Part shown: piece after piece, positions 54,748 through 62,589 of the stretch
Numbering within the stretch: position 1 is the first letter of the stretch
How the letters are laid out: each line of letters begins with the position of its first letter
Source of the DNA: Acidimicrobilacustris europaeus
GTDB taxonomy: Bacteria; Actinomycetota; Acidimicrobiia; Acidimicrobiales; Acidimicrobilacustridaceae
DNA length: 64,000 nucleotides
NCBI GenBank assembly: GCA_965194515.1
Contig: OZ239146.1
Span: 1,798,001 to 1,862,000 of the forward strand
Reading direction: 5' to 3'
Made by a program: the position numbers and the translations under genes
The notes under the pieces: generated by a model
Told to the model about the DNA's origin: nothing
Databases searched by the model: none
Seen by the model: only the letters and a program-made list of their open reading frames with translations

Positions 54748-54877
54748 AGGGCACTACGCCGGGCCTGTGAGGGTACCAGCCGACGCGTTCGGCCAGACCC
54801 CTGCAGGTCCGAGTGGAAGAGACTAGGCCCCCTCCCCCATCCGTTGCGAACCGGGATTTTTCTGCCCCGATGAAACC

Positions 54878-55240
54878 TCAGGCAGATCGGCGACGAGTGG
54901 CGAGTACCAGCACGCCCCCAACCCCGGCGGCGGTGGCTGCGGCGAGGCCCACGATGGAGGCAGCCCTTCGGCTGGCCAGTCGATGGCGTTCCCGGCGTTC
55001 GGCGGCTGAATCCAGCCCCTCGAGGAGGTCATCGAGGACTCCAGGGTCGGCCGGAACCGGGCGAAGGCGAAGGCTGGCCATTGTCCGGCGAAGTCGTCGG
55101 AAACGGGCCATCTCCGCCTGACATCGCAGGCACTGAGCGACATGATCCATTTCCTCGCCGGAGAAAAGCCCCGGATCGTCGAGGAGGTCGGGCATGAGCT
55201 CGGCCAACCGATCACATGGCAGGACGGTCAACATCGTCAT
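54878..55240 (-). CDS. Putative zinc-binding anti-sigma factor
   Basis: 120 residues from ATG 55240 behind GAGGGGAG, overlapping the sigma gene by 29 bases. The ZAS motif H-x3-C-x2-C is present (HVAQCLRC) in the N-terminal third, followed by a basic helix. A C-terminal hydrophobic span (ASIVGLAAATAAGVGGVLVL) with a positive end (ATRRRSA) suggests a single membrane anchor with almost no periplasmic domain. Expected to bind the ECF sigma factor encoded upstream and release it on a signal; redox or membrane signals are guesses. Confidence 0.88.
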   Translation of the reverse strand: MTMLTVLPCDRLAELMPDLLDDPGLFSGEEMDHVAQCLRCQAEMARFRRLRRTMASLRLRPVPADPGVLDDLLEGLDSAAERRERHRLASRRAASIVGLAAATAAGVGGVLVLATRRRSA

Positions 55241-55895
55241 GTGTTCTCCCCTCGGCTTCGGAACGCAGGAAGACATCGTCACGCAAGCGGTGACGAGCCC
55301 GATGCAATCGAACTTTGGCCGCCGAAACGGAAATTCCGAGTTCGGCAGCGATGACCTCGTGGGAGAGGTCGTAGATGTCACGCAGTACAACAACCGCCCG
55401 CAGCTTCGGTGGAAGCGCCGCTAATGCCTTCTGAACCGCATCACGCAAACTCGCGGATTCAGAACGACCCACCGGATCAATGCTCGGCGAAAGGTCGCTG
55501 AGTTCAAGATCTTCATCGAGTTCTTCGTGACGGTGACGACGTCGACGACCTAAGTGGGTCGACGCACAGTTCGCCGTGATTCGATACAGCCAGGTCGTAA
55601 ACCGCGCATCGCCGCGGAATCGGCGAAGGCCGCGATAGGCACGCAAATACGCTTCCTGACAAACGTCGCGCGCATCTTCTGCGTTGCCCGTTAAGCGAAA
55701 TGCCAGCGAATACGTATCGGCCCATGTGCGACGAACAAGCGCATCGAATGCGCTCCGATCACCGTCGCGCGCTTCGGCAACCAGTGTCCCCATTTCGAAC
55801 TGGCCCAGACGCGCCACGTCGGCGGCAGCCACAGGGGCCACCACCGACGTTGACTCGACATGCACCGACGACGAATCGTCGGTGTGCTTATTCAG
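55212..55895 (-). CDS. ECF-family RNA polymerase sigma factor
   Basis: About 227 residues. Region 2 is FDALVRRTWADTYSLAFRLT, with NAEDARDVCQEAYLRAYRGL; region 4 is LPPKLRAVVVLRDIYDLSHE, then the helix-turn-helix AELGISVSAAKVRLHRARHR. About 45 residues of low conservation precede region 2. The start is uncertain. A CTG at 55895 overlaps the rpmG stop and has AAGGAG five bases upstream. A GTG at 55931 lies inside rpmG, and ATG 55793 would start just before region 2 without a ribosome-binding site. The overlaps with rpmG and the anti-sigma gene imply one transcript. Confidence 0.88.
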   Translation of the reverse strand: MNKHTDDSSSVHVESTSVVAPVAAADVARLGQFEMGTLVAEARDGDRSAFDALVRRTWADTYSLAFRLTGNAEDARDVCQEAYLRAYRGLRRFRGDARFTTWLYRITANCASTHLGRRRRHRHEELDEDLELSDLSPSIDPVGRSESASLRDAVQKALAALPPKLRAVVVLRDIYDLSHEVIAAELGISVSAAKVRLHRARHRLRDDVFLRSEAEGRTHDDVDRPAM

Positions 55896-56056
55896 CGGGT
55901 CTCCTTGTGCGCAGTGTGCACACGATCCCACTTGCAGTACTTCATGAGCTCAATGCGCTCACGATCATTGATCTTGTTCTTCTTGGTGATGTAGTTGCGA
56001 CGCTTGCACACCTGGCATTCCAGGGTGACGGCGATTCGCTTGTCGTTGCGGGCCAT
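55892..56056 (-). CDS. rpmG: 50S ribosomal protein L33
   Basis: 54 residues: ARNDKRIAVTLECQVCKRRN, then YITKKNKINDRERIELMKYC and KWDRVHTAHKETR. The first zinc pair (CQVC) is intact, but the second pair is CKWD, not CxxC, so only three of the four cysteines remain. A His or Asp may complete the site, or zinc may be lost. It follows tuf copy 2 by 11 bases. Confidence 0.95.
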   Translation of the reverse strand: MARNDKRIAVTLECQVCKRRNYITKKNKINDRERIELMKYCKWDRVHTAHKETR

Positions 56057-56067
56057 AACGGCTGCTC

Positions 56068-57258
56068 CTACTTAAGGATCTTGGTGACGCGGCCGGCGCC
56101 GACGGTACGGCCACCTTCACGAATGGCGAAGCGCAAGCCCTCTTCCATCGCGATCGGGTGGATGAGTTCAACAGTCATCTCGGTGTTATCACCAGGGATA
56201 CACATTTCCGTACCCGCCGGAAGCGAGATCTGACCAGTCACATCGGTCGTACGGAAATAGAACTGCGGACGATAATTCGTGAAGAACGGCTTATGACGAC
56301 CGCCTTCTTCCTTGGTCAGAACATAGGTCTGAGCCTCGAAATCGGTATGAGGAGTGATCGAACCCGGCTTCGCGAGAACCTGACCACGCTCAACTTCTTC
56401 CTTCTTCGTTCCACGAAGAAGCGCACCAATGTTGTCTCCAGCGCGACCTTCATCAAGAAGCTTGCGGAACATTTCAACACCAGTACACGTCGTCTTCTGC
56501 GTCGCCTTAATACCAACGATTTCGATTTCGTCACCAGTGTGAACAATGCCCTGTTCCACACGACCGGTCACAACCGTGCCACGACCAGTGATCGTGAACA
56601 CATCTTCAATCGGCATAAGGAACGGCTTGTCAGTGTCACGCTCAGGCTGAGGAATGAACTCATCAACAGCAGCCATCAACTCAAGGATCTGCGCCGTTGC
56701 CGTCGCGTCACCCTCAAGAGCCTTCAACGCTGAAACCTTGATAACCGGAACATCGTCACCCGGGAACTCGTATTCGTTGAGAAGCTCACGAACCTCAAGC
56801 TCAACAAGATCAAGAAGCTCTTCATCATCGACCATGTCGACCTTGTTCAAAGCAACAACCAACGAAGGCACACCAACCTGACGAGCAAGCAACACATGCT
56901 CACGAGTCTGAGGCATCGGACCATCAGCAGCCGAAACCACCAAAATCGCACCGTCAACCTGAGCGGCACCAGTGATCATGTTCTTGATGTAATCAGCATG
57001 GCCCGGCATATCAACATGCGCGTAATGACGATTCGGGGTCTCATACTCAACATGTGAAATGTTGATCGTGATACCACGCTCACGCTCTTCCGGCGCCTTA
57101 TCAATATTCGCGAACTCTGTAAACGAGTTGTTCGACGGATCAGCATCCGCCAACACCTTCGTAATCGCCGCGGTCAACGTGGTCTTACCATGATCGATAT
57201 GACCCATCGTGCCCACATTCGCGTGGGGCTTGGTCCGCTCGAACTTCTCGCGTGCCAT
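56068..57258 (-). CDS. tuf: Elongation factor Tu, copy 2
   Basis: 396 residues, identical in sequence to copy 1 at 38229. I see only about four base differences over 1191, all synonymous, while the flanks are unrelated. It is preceded by tRNA-Thr and tRNA-Met and followed by rpmG, recalling the tRNA-tufB arrangement of enteric bacteria. Ribosome-binding site AGGAGAAAATC. The near identity points to recent duplication or continuing gene conversion. Confidence 0.98.
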   Translation of the reverse strand: MAREKFERTKPHANVGTMGHIDHGKTTLTAAITKVLADADPSNNSFTEFANIDKAPEERERGITINISHVEYETPNRHYAHVDMPGHADYIKNMITGAAQVDGAILVVSAADGPMPQTREHVLLARQVGVPSLVVALNKVDMVDDEELLDLVELEVRELLNEYEFPGDDVPVIKVSALKALEGDATATAQILELMAAVDEFIPQPERDTDKPFLMPIEDVFTITGRGTVVTGRVEQGIVHTGDEIEIVGIKATQKTTCTGVEMFRKLLDEGRAGDNIGALLRGTKKEEVERGQVLAKPGSITPHTDFEAQTYVLTKEEGGRHKPFFTNYRPQFYFRTTDVTGQISLPAGTEMCIPGDNTEMTVELIHPIAMEEGLRFAIREGGRTVGAGRVTKILK

Positions 57259-57299
57259 GATTTTCTCCTGGTGCCTTTCGTGGCCATTGCCTGTATTGG

Positions 57300-57440
57300 T
57301 GCGGCCTCTAGTAGAGCGGCCTGTATTTGTGCGTGCTGTCGTTGTACGTCTGACTGAGTACTGAGTACTGCGTGCTTCTTGTTGCGTGTTGCGGATACTG
57401 CGAATTGCGAATTGCGACTGTGGTGCGATTTTGTTGCTTT
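57300..57440 (-). repeat. Short direct repeats in the tuf copy 2 leader
   Basis: Minus strand: CGCAATT twice in tandem followed by CGCAGTATCCGCAACACGCAAC, and AGTACTC twice in tandem followed by AGTCAG. They lie in the 210-base gap between tRNA-Met and tuf. A 64-codon open frame here looks non-coding. No clear promoter or terminator, so tuf is probably read through from the tRNAs. Confidence 0.5.
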
Positions 57441-57468
57441 TGCACCGAGTGGGAATCGGATTCCCGAT

Positions 57469-57545
57469 TGGTGTCGGCGGTCGGACTTGAACCGACGACC
57501 ACTCGATTATGAGCCGAGTGCTCTGACCAGCTGAGCTACGCCGAC
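57469..57545 (-). tRNA. tRNA-Met (CAT anticodon, elongator type)
   Basis: 77 bases including an encoded CCA. Acceptor GTCGGCG/CGCCGAC pairs fully, D arm GCTC...GAGC, anticodon stem CTCGG/TCGAG (one imperfect pair) with loop CTCATAA, T loop TTCAAGT. The first acceptor pair G-C and the lack of GGG/CCC in the anticodon stem exclude initiator tRNA. A lysidine-modified tRNA-Ile with the same anticodon cannot be fully excluded, but the genomic position favours Met. Confidence 0.92.
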
Positions 57546-57580
57546 ATGTTGGACGGTTGGGCGGGGCCCTCCCGGCACAG

Positions 57581-57653
57581 AGCCCCCTGACAGAATCGAA
57601 CTGTCGACCTTTTCCTTACCATGGAAACGCTCTGCCGACTGAGCTAAGGGGGC
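57581..57653 (-). tRNA. tRNA-Thr (GGT anticodon)
   Basis: 73 bases. Acceptor GCCCCCT/AGGGGGC, D arm GCTC...GAGC, anticodon stem TTTCC/GGAAA with loop ATGGTAA, T arm GACAG-TTCGATT-CTGTC, discriminator T. CCA not encoded. First gene of the tRNA-Thr, tRNA-Met, tuf run. Confidence 0.95.
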
Positions 57654-57737
57654 GCGTCGGGCAAGCCCGACAAATGAGGCGTTATCTTGCCACGCCCCAC
57701 AGGGGATTCCCAACTCACGACCTAGGGCGCCGGTACG

Positions 57738-58232
57738 GTGATCGGTGTGAACCTCCGCCTCGCCCGCCCCGAAGATGCCGAAGCGACCCGTGAGATCTAC
57801 AACACCGAGGTCACCGGCTCCACCGTCACCTTCGATCTCGTCCCCCGCTCGATCGACGATCAATTGGCCTGGCTCGACCAGCGCTCCGGGGCCATGGCCG
57901 TGGTTGTGGCCGAAATCGATGGCCAGATCGTGGGATTCGCCTCGCTCTCGCCCTACCGAGACCGCCCGGCCTATGCCACCACTGTTGAAGATTCGGTCTA
58001 CGTCCATGCCGACTTCCGGGGCCGGGGCGTGGCCCGGGCCCTGTTGGCCGAGATTCTCGACATTGCCGCTACCCGGGGCTTTCATGCCGTGATGGCCCGA
58101 ATCGTCGGGGGCCACGACGCCTCGATCGGCCTGCACAGTTCACTCGACTTCGAAATCGTCGGTACCGAGCGTGAGGTTGGCCGGAAATTCGGCAAATGGC
58201 TCGATGTCGTCATCATGCAGCGGATGCTCTGA
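57738..58232 (+). CDS. GNAT acetyltransferase, phosphinothricin/methionine-sulfoximine acetyltransferase-like
   Basis: 164 residues. LRLARPEDAEATREIYNTEV and the middle FASLSPYRDRPAYATTVEDSVYVH fragment resemble the Pat/MddA group; the acetyl-CoA loop is RGRGVARALL. FHAVMARIVGGHDASIGLH is also typical. These enzymes acetylate phosphinothricin, methionine sulfoximine or related amines; the true substrate is unknown. The start is GTG 57738, with a GTG three codons later as alternative. It is on the plus strand, divergent from tRNA-Thr. Confidence 0.88.
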   Translation: MIGVNLRLARPEDAEATREIYNTEVTGSTVTFDLVPRSIDDQLAWLDQRSGAMAVVVAEIDGQIVGFASLSPYRDRPAYATTVEDSVYVHADFRGRGVARALLAEILDIAATRGFHAVMARIVGGHDASIGLHSSLDFEIVGTEREVGRKFGKWLDVVIMQRML

Positions 58233-58288
58233 GGCCACTCCACCACTTTCGGAGGGCAGTCAGCGCTCCGCTATGGTTTCCCCCTTCA

Positions 58289-58373
58289 GGGTCGGTGCCC
58301 GAGTGGCCAAAGGGAACGGGCTGTAAACCCGTCGGCTATGCCTACGATGGTTCGAATCCATCTCGGCCCACCA
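58289..58373 (+). tRNA. tRNA-Tyr (GTA anticodon)
   Basis: 85 bases with encoded CCA. Acceptor GGGTCGG/TCGGCCC (two G-U pairs), anticodon stem ACGGG/CCCGT with loop CTGTAAA, the long variable arm expected of class II tRNA-Tyr, and T arm GATGG-TTCGAAT-CCATC. A TATGGT box at 58272-58277 is a possible -10 sequence; no clear -35. Confidence 0.95.
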
Positions 58374-58458
58374 TCCGGCCCCCGCCCGTCGGGCGGGGTT
58401 GCCGGCTGGAACCCACTCATTTCGCCTCTTTGGGCGAACGGTTGGAACGAGGAACGCC

Positions 58459-58947
58459 ATGCCGAGCTTCGATGTTGTGTCCGAGATCGACGAGCAGGAA
58501 GTTCGCAACGCGGTCGACCAGGCCTCGCGAGAACTCACGACTCGCTTTGATTTCAAGAACACCAACTCCTCAGTCGAATACAAAGAACTCTCCATCGAGA
58601 TGAAGTCGGCAAGTCCAGATCGGCTCAATGCCGTTCGCCAGGTTCTTGAAGAGAAGTTGGTCAAGCGGAAGGTCTCGCTTAAGTCCCTCGACTACGGCAA
58701 AGTCGAAGACGCTGCAAGCAGCACGGTTCGTCAGACCGTCAAAATCGTTGCGGGTATTTCCAGCGAAAAGGCCAAGGCCGTCAACAAGGCAATCAAAGAA
58801 CTCGGCCTCAAGGGTGTGTCATCACAGACCCAAGGCGAACAGGTTCGCGTCACTGGAAAGAAGCGTGACGATCTCCAGGCCGTCATTGCCGGGCTCAAAG
58901 AGGTCGATCTCGAGATCCCTCTGCAGTTCGAAAACTTCCGCGACTAA
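58459..58947 (+). CDS. yajQ: YajQ-family nucleotide-binding protein (DUF520)
   Basis: 162 residues from ATG 58459, preceded by GGAACGAGGAACGCC. PSFDVVSEIDEQEVRNAVDQ, TRFDFKNTNSSVEYK and the C-terminal VDLEIPLQFENFRD are family hallmarks. Two ferredoxin-like domains; members bind nucleotides, and some bind cyclic di-GMP. The adjacent plus-strand tRNA-Tyr suggests co-transcription. Confidence 0.95.
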   Translation: MPSFDVVSEIDEQEVRNAVDQASRELTTRFDFKNTNSSVEYKELSIEMKSASPDRLNAVRQVLEEKLVKRKVSLKSLDYGKVEDAASSTVRQTVKIVAGISSEKAKAVNKAIKELGLKGVSSQTQGEQVRVTGKKRDDLQAVIAGLKEVDLEIPLQFENFRD

Positions 58948-58955
58948 CACGCGTC

Positions 58956-59435
58956 TTACTCGTAGTACCCCGAGTGGATGTACACGCACGGGATTCCTTC
59001 GCCATGAAACATGTCGGCGTTCTTTCGGTCGTCTTCGAACGCGAGTTTGAGATCGAGTCCAAATTCGCGAAGTTCGCCCACAGTGCGCTTCTTGAACTCC
59101 CATGCTTCTTGGCCTGAACGGTCTTCGCGCATGCACAACAAGTCCCATCGCAATTCATGACGAGCAAGCCATTCGAGTGTTTGTGGTTGCACGCGTAGCG
59201 GACGCGCTGTGAGTAAGACCACATGCAATTCCGGCGCTAAAAGACTGAGCAAACGTGCAAGTTCGTGAATGACCTCGTCATCGCCGCAAGCTTCAAAGAA
59301 CGCATTCCAATCGCGATTAGCGATGTGATGCTGACGATCGCTTGCGTTTGACAACACGCCGTCCATATCGAACACAACCGTGGGACCCGGAGCGACCGGA
59401 CCCTCTCGCCAACGCCAGTTCTCGGGAGCGGTCAC
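58956..59435 (-). CDS. HAD-superfamily phosphatase, polynucleotide-kinase 3'-phosphatase-like
   Basis: 159 residues. HAD motif I is VFDMDGVLSNASDR (two catalytic Asp), motif II LLTARP, motif III a Lys in EFKKRTVGEL, motif IV FEDDRKNADMF. No large cap domain, and the overall layout recalls the phosphatase half of T4-type polynucleotide kinase; the substrate is unproven. Its GTG start overlaps the acs stop (GTGA), so it is probably translated together with acs. Convergent with yajQ. Confidence 0.82.
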   Translation of the reverse strand: MTAPENWRWREGPVAPGPTVVFDMDGVLSNASDRQHHIANRDWNAFFEACGDDEVIHELARLLSLLAPELHVVLLTARPLRVQPQTLEWLARHELRWDLLCMREDRSGQEAWEFKKRTVGELREFGLDLKLAFEDDRKNADMFHGEGIPCVYIHSGYYE

Positions 59436-61390
59436 TTGCCGCTACCTGGTCCGTGCAACGCGCTTTCGCGAATGGCATCGACGACGCTTGGGTCGGCAAG
59501 TGTCGTGGTATCGCCAAGTGTGTTGCCGTCGGCGATGTCGCGAAGAAGCCGGCGCATAATCTTTCCGCTTCGGGTCTTGGGAAGATCAGGAACGATGATC
59601 ACGCGCTTTGGTCGGGCGGTTGGACCAATCTTGGTTGCGACGTGCGCACGCAGTTCGTCTACGAGCGCATCGTCAGCAGTTATTCCCCCGCGCAGAATCA
59701 CGTAACCGACAATGGCCTGCCCGGTGAGGTCGTCAGTCGCGCCCACAACAGCTGCTTCCGCCACAGAGGTGTGGTCAACAAGTGCGCTTTCAACCTCGGT
59801 GGTCGAGATGCGATGGCCCGAAACGTTCATGACATCGTCGACACGACCAAGCAGCCAGATGTAGCCGTCGTCATCGATCTTGGCGCCATCGCCTGCAAAA
59901 TAGCGACCGGGATAGCGGCTCCAGTAGGTGTCCTTGTATCGCTCGGGGGCGCCCCAAATGCCGCGAAGCATCGCTGGCCACGGACGGGTGAGCGTCAGGT
60001 AACCACCACCACGTTCGATGGGATGGCCCTCTTCGTCAACCACTTCAACGCCAATACCAGGAAGGGCGAAGCACGCAGAACCTGGCTTAAGCGTCGTGAC
60101 ACCAGGAAGCGGCGAAATCATCTGGCCGCCCGTTTCGGTCTGCCACCACGTGTCGACAATCGGACAACGATTGCCACCGATGTGTTCGTTGTACCACATC
60201 CACGCTTCGGGATTAATGGACTCACCCACTGAACCGAGCAGACGCAATGACGACAGATCGTGTTTCTGCGGTTCTTGTTCGCCCCACTTCATGAACATAC
60301 GAATCGCGGTTGGTGCGGTGTAGAGCTGAGTGACGCCGTAGCGCTCAATGATCTCCCACATGCGATCTTTGCCGGGAGTATCGGGAGTGCCTTCGTACAG
60401 CACTGATGTCGCGCCATTTACGAGTGGTCCGTAAACGATGTAGCTATGACCAGTTACCCAACCGATGTCAGCCGAACACCAATAGACATCGGTTTCAGGC
60501 TTGAGATCGAAAACGTACTTGTAGGTAAATGCGACCTGCGTGAGATAGCCGCCTGTCGTGTGCATGATGCCCTTGGGCTTTGCCGTGGTGCCTGAGGTGT
60601 AGAGCAAATACAACAACTGCTCTGAATCCATGGGCTCAGCGGGGCACTCGGGAGAAGCGGCCGCCATGAGGTCGTGGTACCAGTGATCGCGACCTTCAAC
60701 CATGGTGACGTCGGAATTGGTGCGCTGTACGACAACAACATCGGTGACCGATGGACACAACACCACTGCTTCGTCGACGTTGGGCTTCAACAGCGACGCG
60801 GCGCCGCGTCGGTAGCCGCCGTCGGCAGTGATAATGACTTTGCATTCGCCATCGTGGACACGATCGATGATCGAGTCGGGTGAGAACCCACCGAAGATCA
60901 CCGAATGAGCAACGCCAATTCGGGTGCACGCCAACATCGCCACCGGAAGTTCGGGAATCATCGGCATGTAGATGGCGACGCGGTCGCCCTTCTCAAGGCC
61001 AAGGCCCTTCAAAACATTGGCGAACTTCTTGACCTCTTCCAGAAGATCGGAATAGGTGATGGTGCGCTTGTCGCCGGGTTCGCCTTCCCAGTGATAGGCA
61101 ACGCGGTCGCCAATGCCGTTGGCCACGTGGCGATCGAGGCAGTTCTCGGAAACATTCAGGGTTCCACCAACGAACCACTTGGCAAATGGGAGTTCCCATT
61201 CGAGCGTCGTATCGAAATCGGAGTTCCAGGTGAGCAGTTCACGGGCCTGACGAGCCCAAAACGCCTCGTAATCAGCGTCGGCCTCGCGATACAGCGAGTC
61301 GTCGGCAGTCAAGGCAGCGGCTTTGAACTCCGGTGAGGGCGGGAAGGTGCGCTCTTCAAGGAAGTAGTCCTCGATCGTCGGTTCGGTCAT
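59432..61390 (-). CDS. acs: Acetyl-CoA synthetase (AMP-forming)
   Basis: 652 residues, activates acetate to acetyl-CoA through acetyl-AMP. AMP-binding motif YTSGTTAKPKGIMHTTGGYL, WWQTETGGQMISPLPG and the hinge WLLGRVDDVMNVSGHRI are present. The C-terminal PKTRSGKIMRRLLR contains the catalytic Lys that is acetylated in regulated homologues. The N-terminal domain (ACAS_N) is complete. A short HAD gene is coupled downstream. Confidence 0.97.
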   Translation of the reverse strand: MTEPTIEDYFLEERTFPPSPEFKAAALTADDSLYREADADYEAFWARQARELLTWNSDFDTTLEWELPFAKWFVGGTLNVSENCLDRHVANGIGDRVAYHWEGEPGDKRTITYSDLLEEVKKFANVLKGLGLEKGDRVAIYMPMIPELPVAMLACTRIGVAHSVIFGGFSPDSIIDRVHDGECKVIITADGGYRRGAASLLKPNVDEAVVLCPSVTDVVVVQRTNSDVTMVEGRDHWYHDLMAAASPECPAEPMDSEQLLYLLYTSGTTAKPKGIMHTTGGYLTQVAFTYKYVFDLKPETDVYWCSADIGWVTGHSYIVYGPLVNGATSVLYEGTPDTPGKDRMWEIIERYGVTQLYTAPTAIRMFMKWGEQEPQKHDLSSLRLLGSVGESINPEAWMWYNEHIGGNRCPIVDTWWQTETGGQMISPLPGVTTLKPGSACFALPGIGVEVVDEEGHPIERGGGYLTLTRPWPAMLRGIWGAPERYKDTYWSRYPGRYFAGDGAKIDDDGYIWLLGRVDDVMNVSGHRISTTEVESALVDHTSVAEAAVVGATDDLTGQAIVGYVILRGGITADDALVDELRAHVATKIGPTARPKRVIIVPDLPKTRSGKIMRRLLRDIADGNTLGDTTTLADPSVVDAIRESALHGPGSGK

Positions 61391-61482
61391 TGCATCCCCC
61401 TCAACGGTTGGCGAAGAATCGCCGCTTCAACGTCGTGAGCCTACCGGCCGATCCGATCTCGATTCGCTGTCAGATCGAGCCG

Positions 61483-62583
61483 TCAGATCGTCCACTCGAG
61501 GTAAAAGAAATCGCCAAGGCCCCCGGATTGAAGCAATGACTCGGCCTCACCAATGCGACTCCGGGCCCGCAAGGCAGTGACATCGGGAGCCGATGCATTT
61601 TCGGTCCAGATCTTGCGACCTTCTTCAACGAGTTGATCGATTCCCAACCGTTCAAGAACTTGCCGTTGTGTCGCCATGAGCGTGGGTGCAACAGCAGCCA
61701 CAAGTTGGTCGACCGCAACATCGGTGGTGATGTCACAACTTCCCGGGGCATCAAGGGGATGCCCACCGCGCTCTTGCCCAACGAAGGTTCGTAACCATCC
61801 CATGTCGGGACGAGCTGCGATCTCTGAAGTCGGTGCCCCGTAGTCGATGACGATCACAACACCGCGTTCGAGTCGGTCGATCGCCGACGTGAGCCACTGC
61901 ACTGCGTTGTTCTGGAGCGGCATCCACTCCCCCGCCGCAGCCGATGCCAATACCGGGGCAAACGGCGCCGGCACTTCGGTCGGAGCAACCACAAACTCAA
62001 GACCATCTTCGGCGTGGTGAACGTCGAGTCGCTCGAAGTTCCCGGCGCCGTCGTGGCGAACAATGTCGAAAGCAAGGTTGTCCAAAAGTTCGTTGGCCAG
62101 AACCACGCCAGTAATTCCGTGCGGTGCAATTGAGCTTGAGGCGAACTGTGGGCCTGGGTTGTGGCCGCCCACGAATGAATCGACACCTGCAGCGTCGAGA
62201 TCGCCCATCCATCCACCAAGGTGCTCTGCGTGCAATGCGCGTTGCTCAGCGGAACGTTCCACCATCAGGTAACGAAGAGCCGAGCCACACTCGGGCGATG
62301 CGAACGCAATGGATCGGGCCAGCGTTCCTGGTCCCGCACCGAACTCAACCACCACAAACGTTTCGGGTGAACCCAGTGCGAACCATTCCTCGTCGAGACG
62401 GCGAGCGAGTAGCGCACCAAACAACGGGCCAACCTCGGGACTGGTTAAGAAATCGCCACGACGACCGGCACGACCAGAGGTCGCGTAGAAACCAAACGAC
62501 TCGTCATAAAGCGCGATGTCCATGTACTGCGCAAAGGACATCGTTGTTCCGACCGGGAACCGGGAGCGGAACTCGTTGGACAT
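61483..62583 (-). CDS. SAM-dependent methyltransferase, MidA/NDUFAF7 family
   Basis: 366 residues. SFAQYMDIALYDESFGFYAT near the start, GDFLTSPEVGPLFGALLARR and the SAM-binding VVEFGAGPGTLARSIAF are hallmarks of COG1565. LANELLDNLAFDIV corresponds to the NE(L/F)xDAxP-like motif of the family. In mitochondria NDUFAF7 methylates an arginine of complex I subunit NDUFS2 during assembly. It lies 6 bases downstream of nuoN, which supports the same role here. Ends DFFYLEWTI. Confidence 0.9.
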   Translation of the reverse strand: MSNEFRSRFPVGTTMSFAQYMDIALYDESFGFYATSGRAGRRGDFLTSPEVGPLFGALLARRLDEEWFALGSPETFVVVEFGAGPGTLARSIAFASPECGSALRYLMVERSAEQRALHAEHLGGWMGDLDAAGVDSFVGGHNPGPQFASSSIAPHGITGVVLANELLDNLAFDIVRHDGAGNFERLDVHHAEDGLEFVVAPTEVPAPFAPVLASAAAGEWMPLQNNAVQWLTSAIDRLERGVVIVIDYGAPTSEIAARPDMGWLRTFVGQERGGHPLDAPGSCDITTDVAVDQLVAAVAPTLMATQRQVLERLGIDQLVEEGRKIWTENASAPDVTALRARSRIGEAESLLQSGGLGDFFYLEWTI

Positions 62584-62589
62584 GTGCGA

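Noticed and set aside
57308..57502. A 64-codon minus-strand frame upstream of tuf copy 2
   Set aside because: It overlaps the tRNA-Met gene and consists of short DNA repeats with no protein-like composition.
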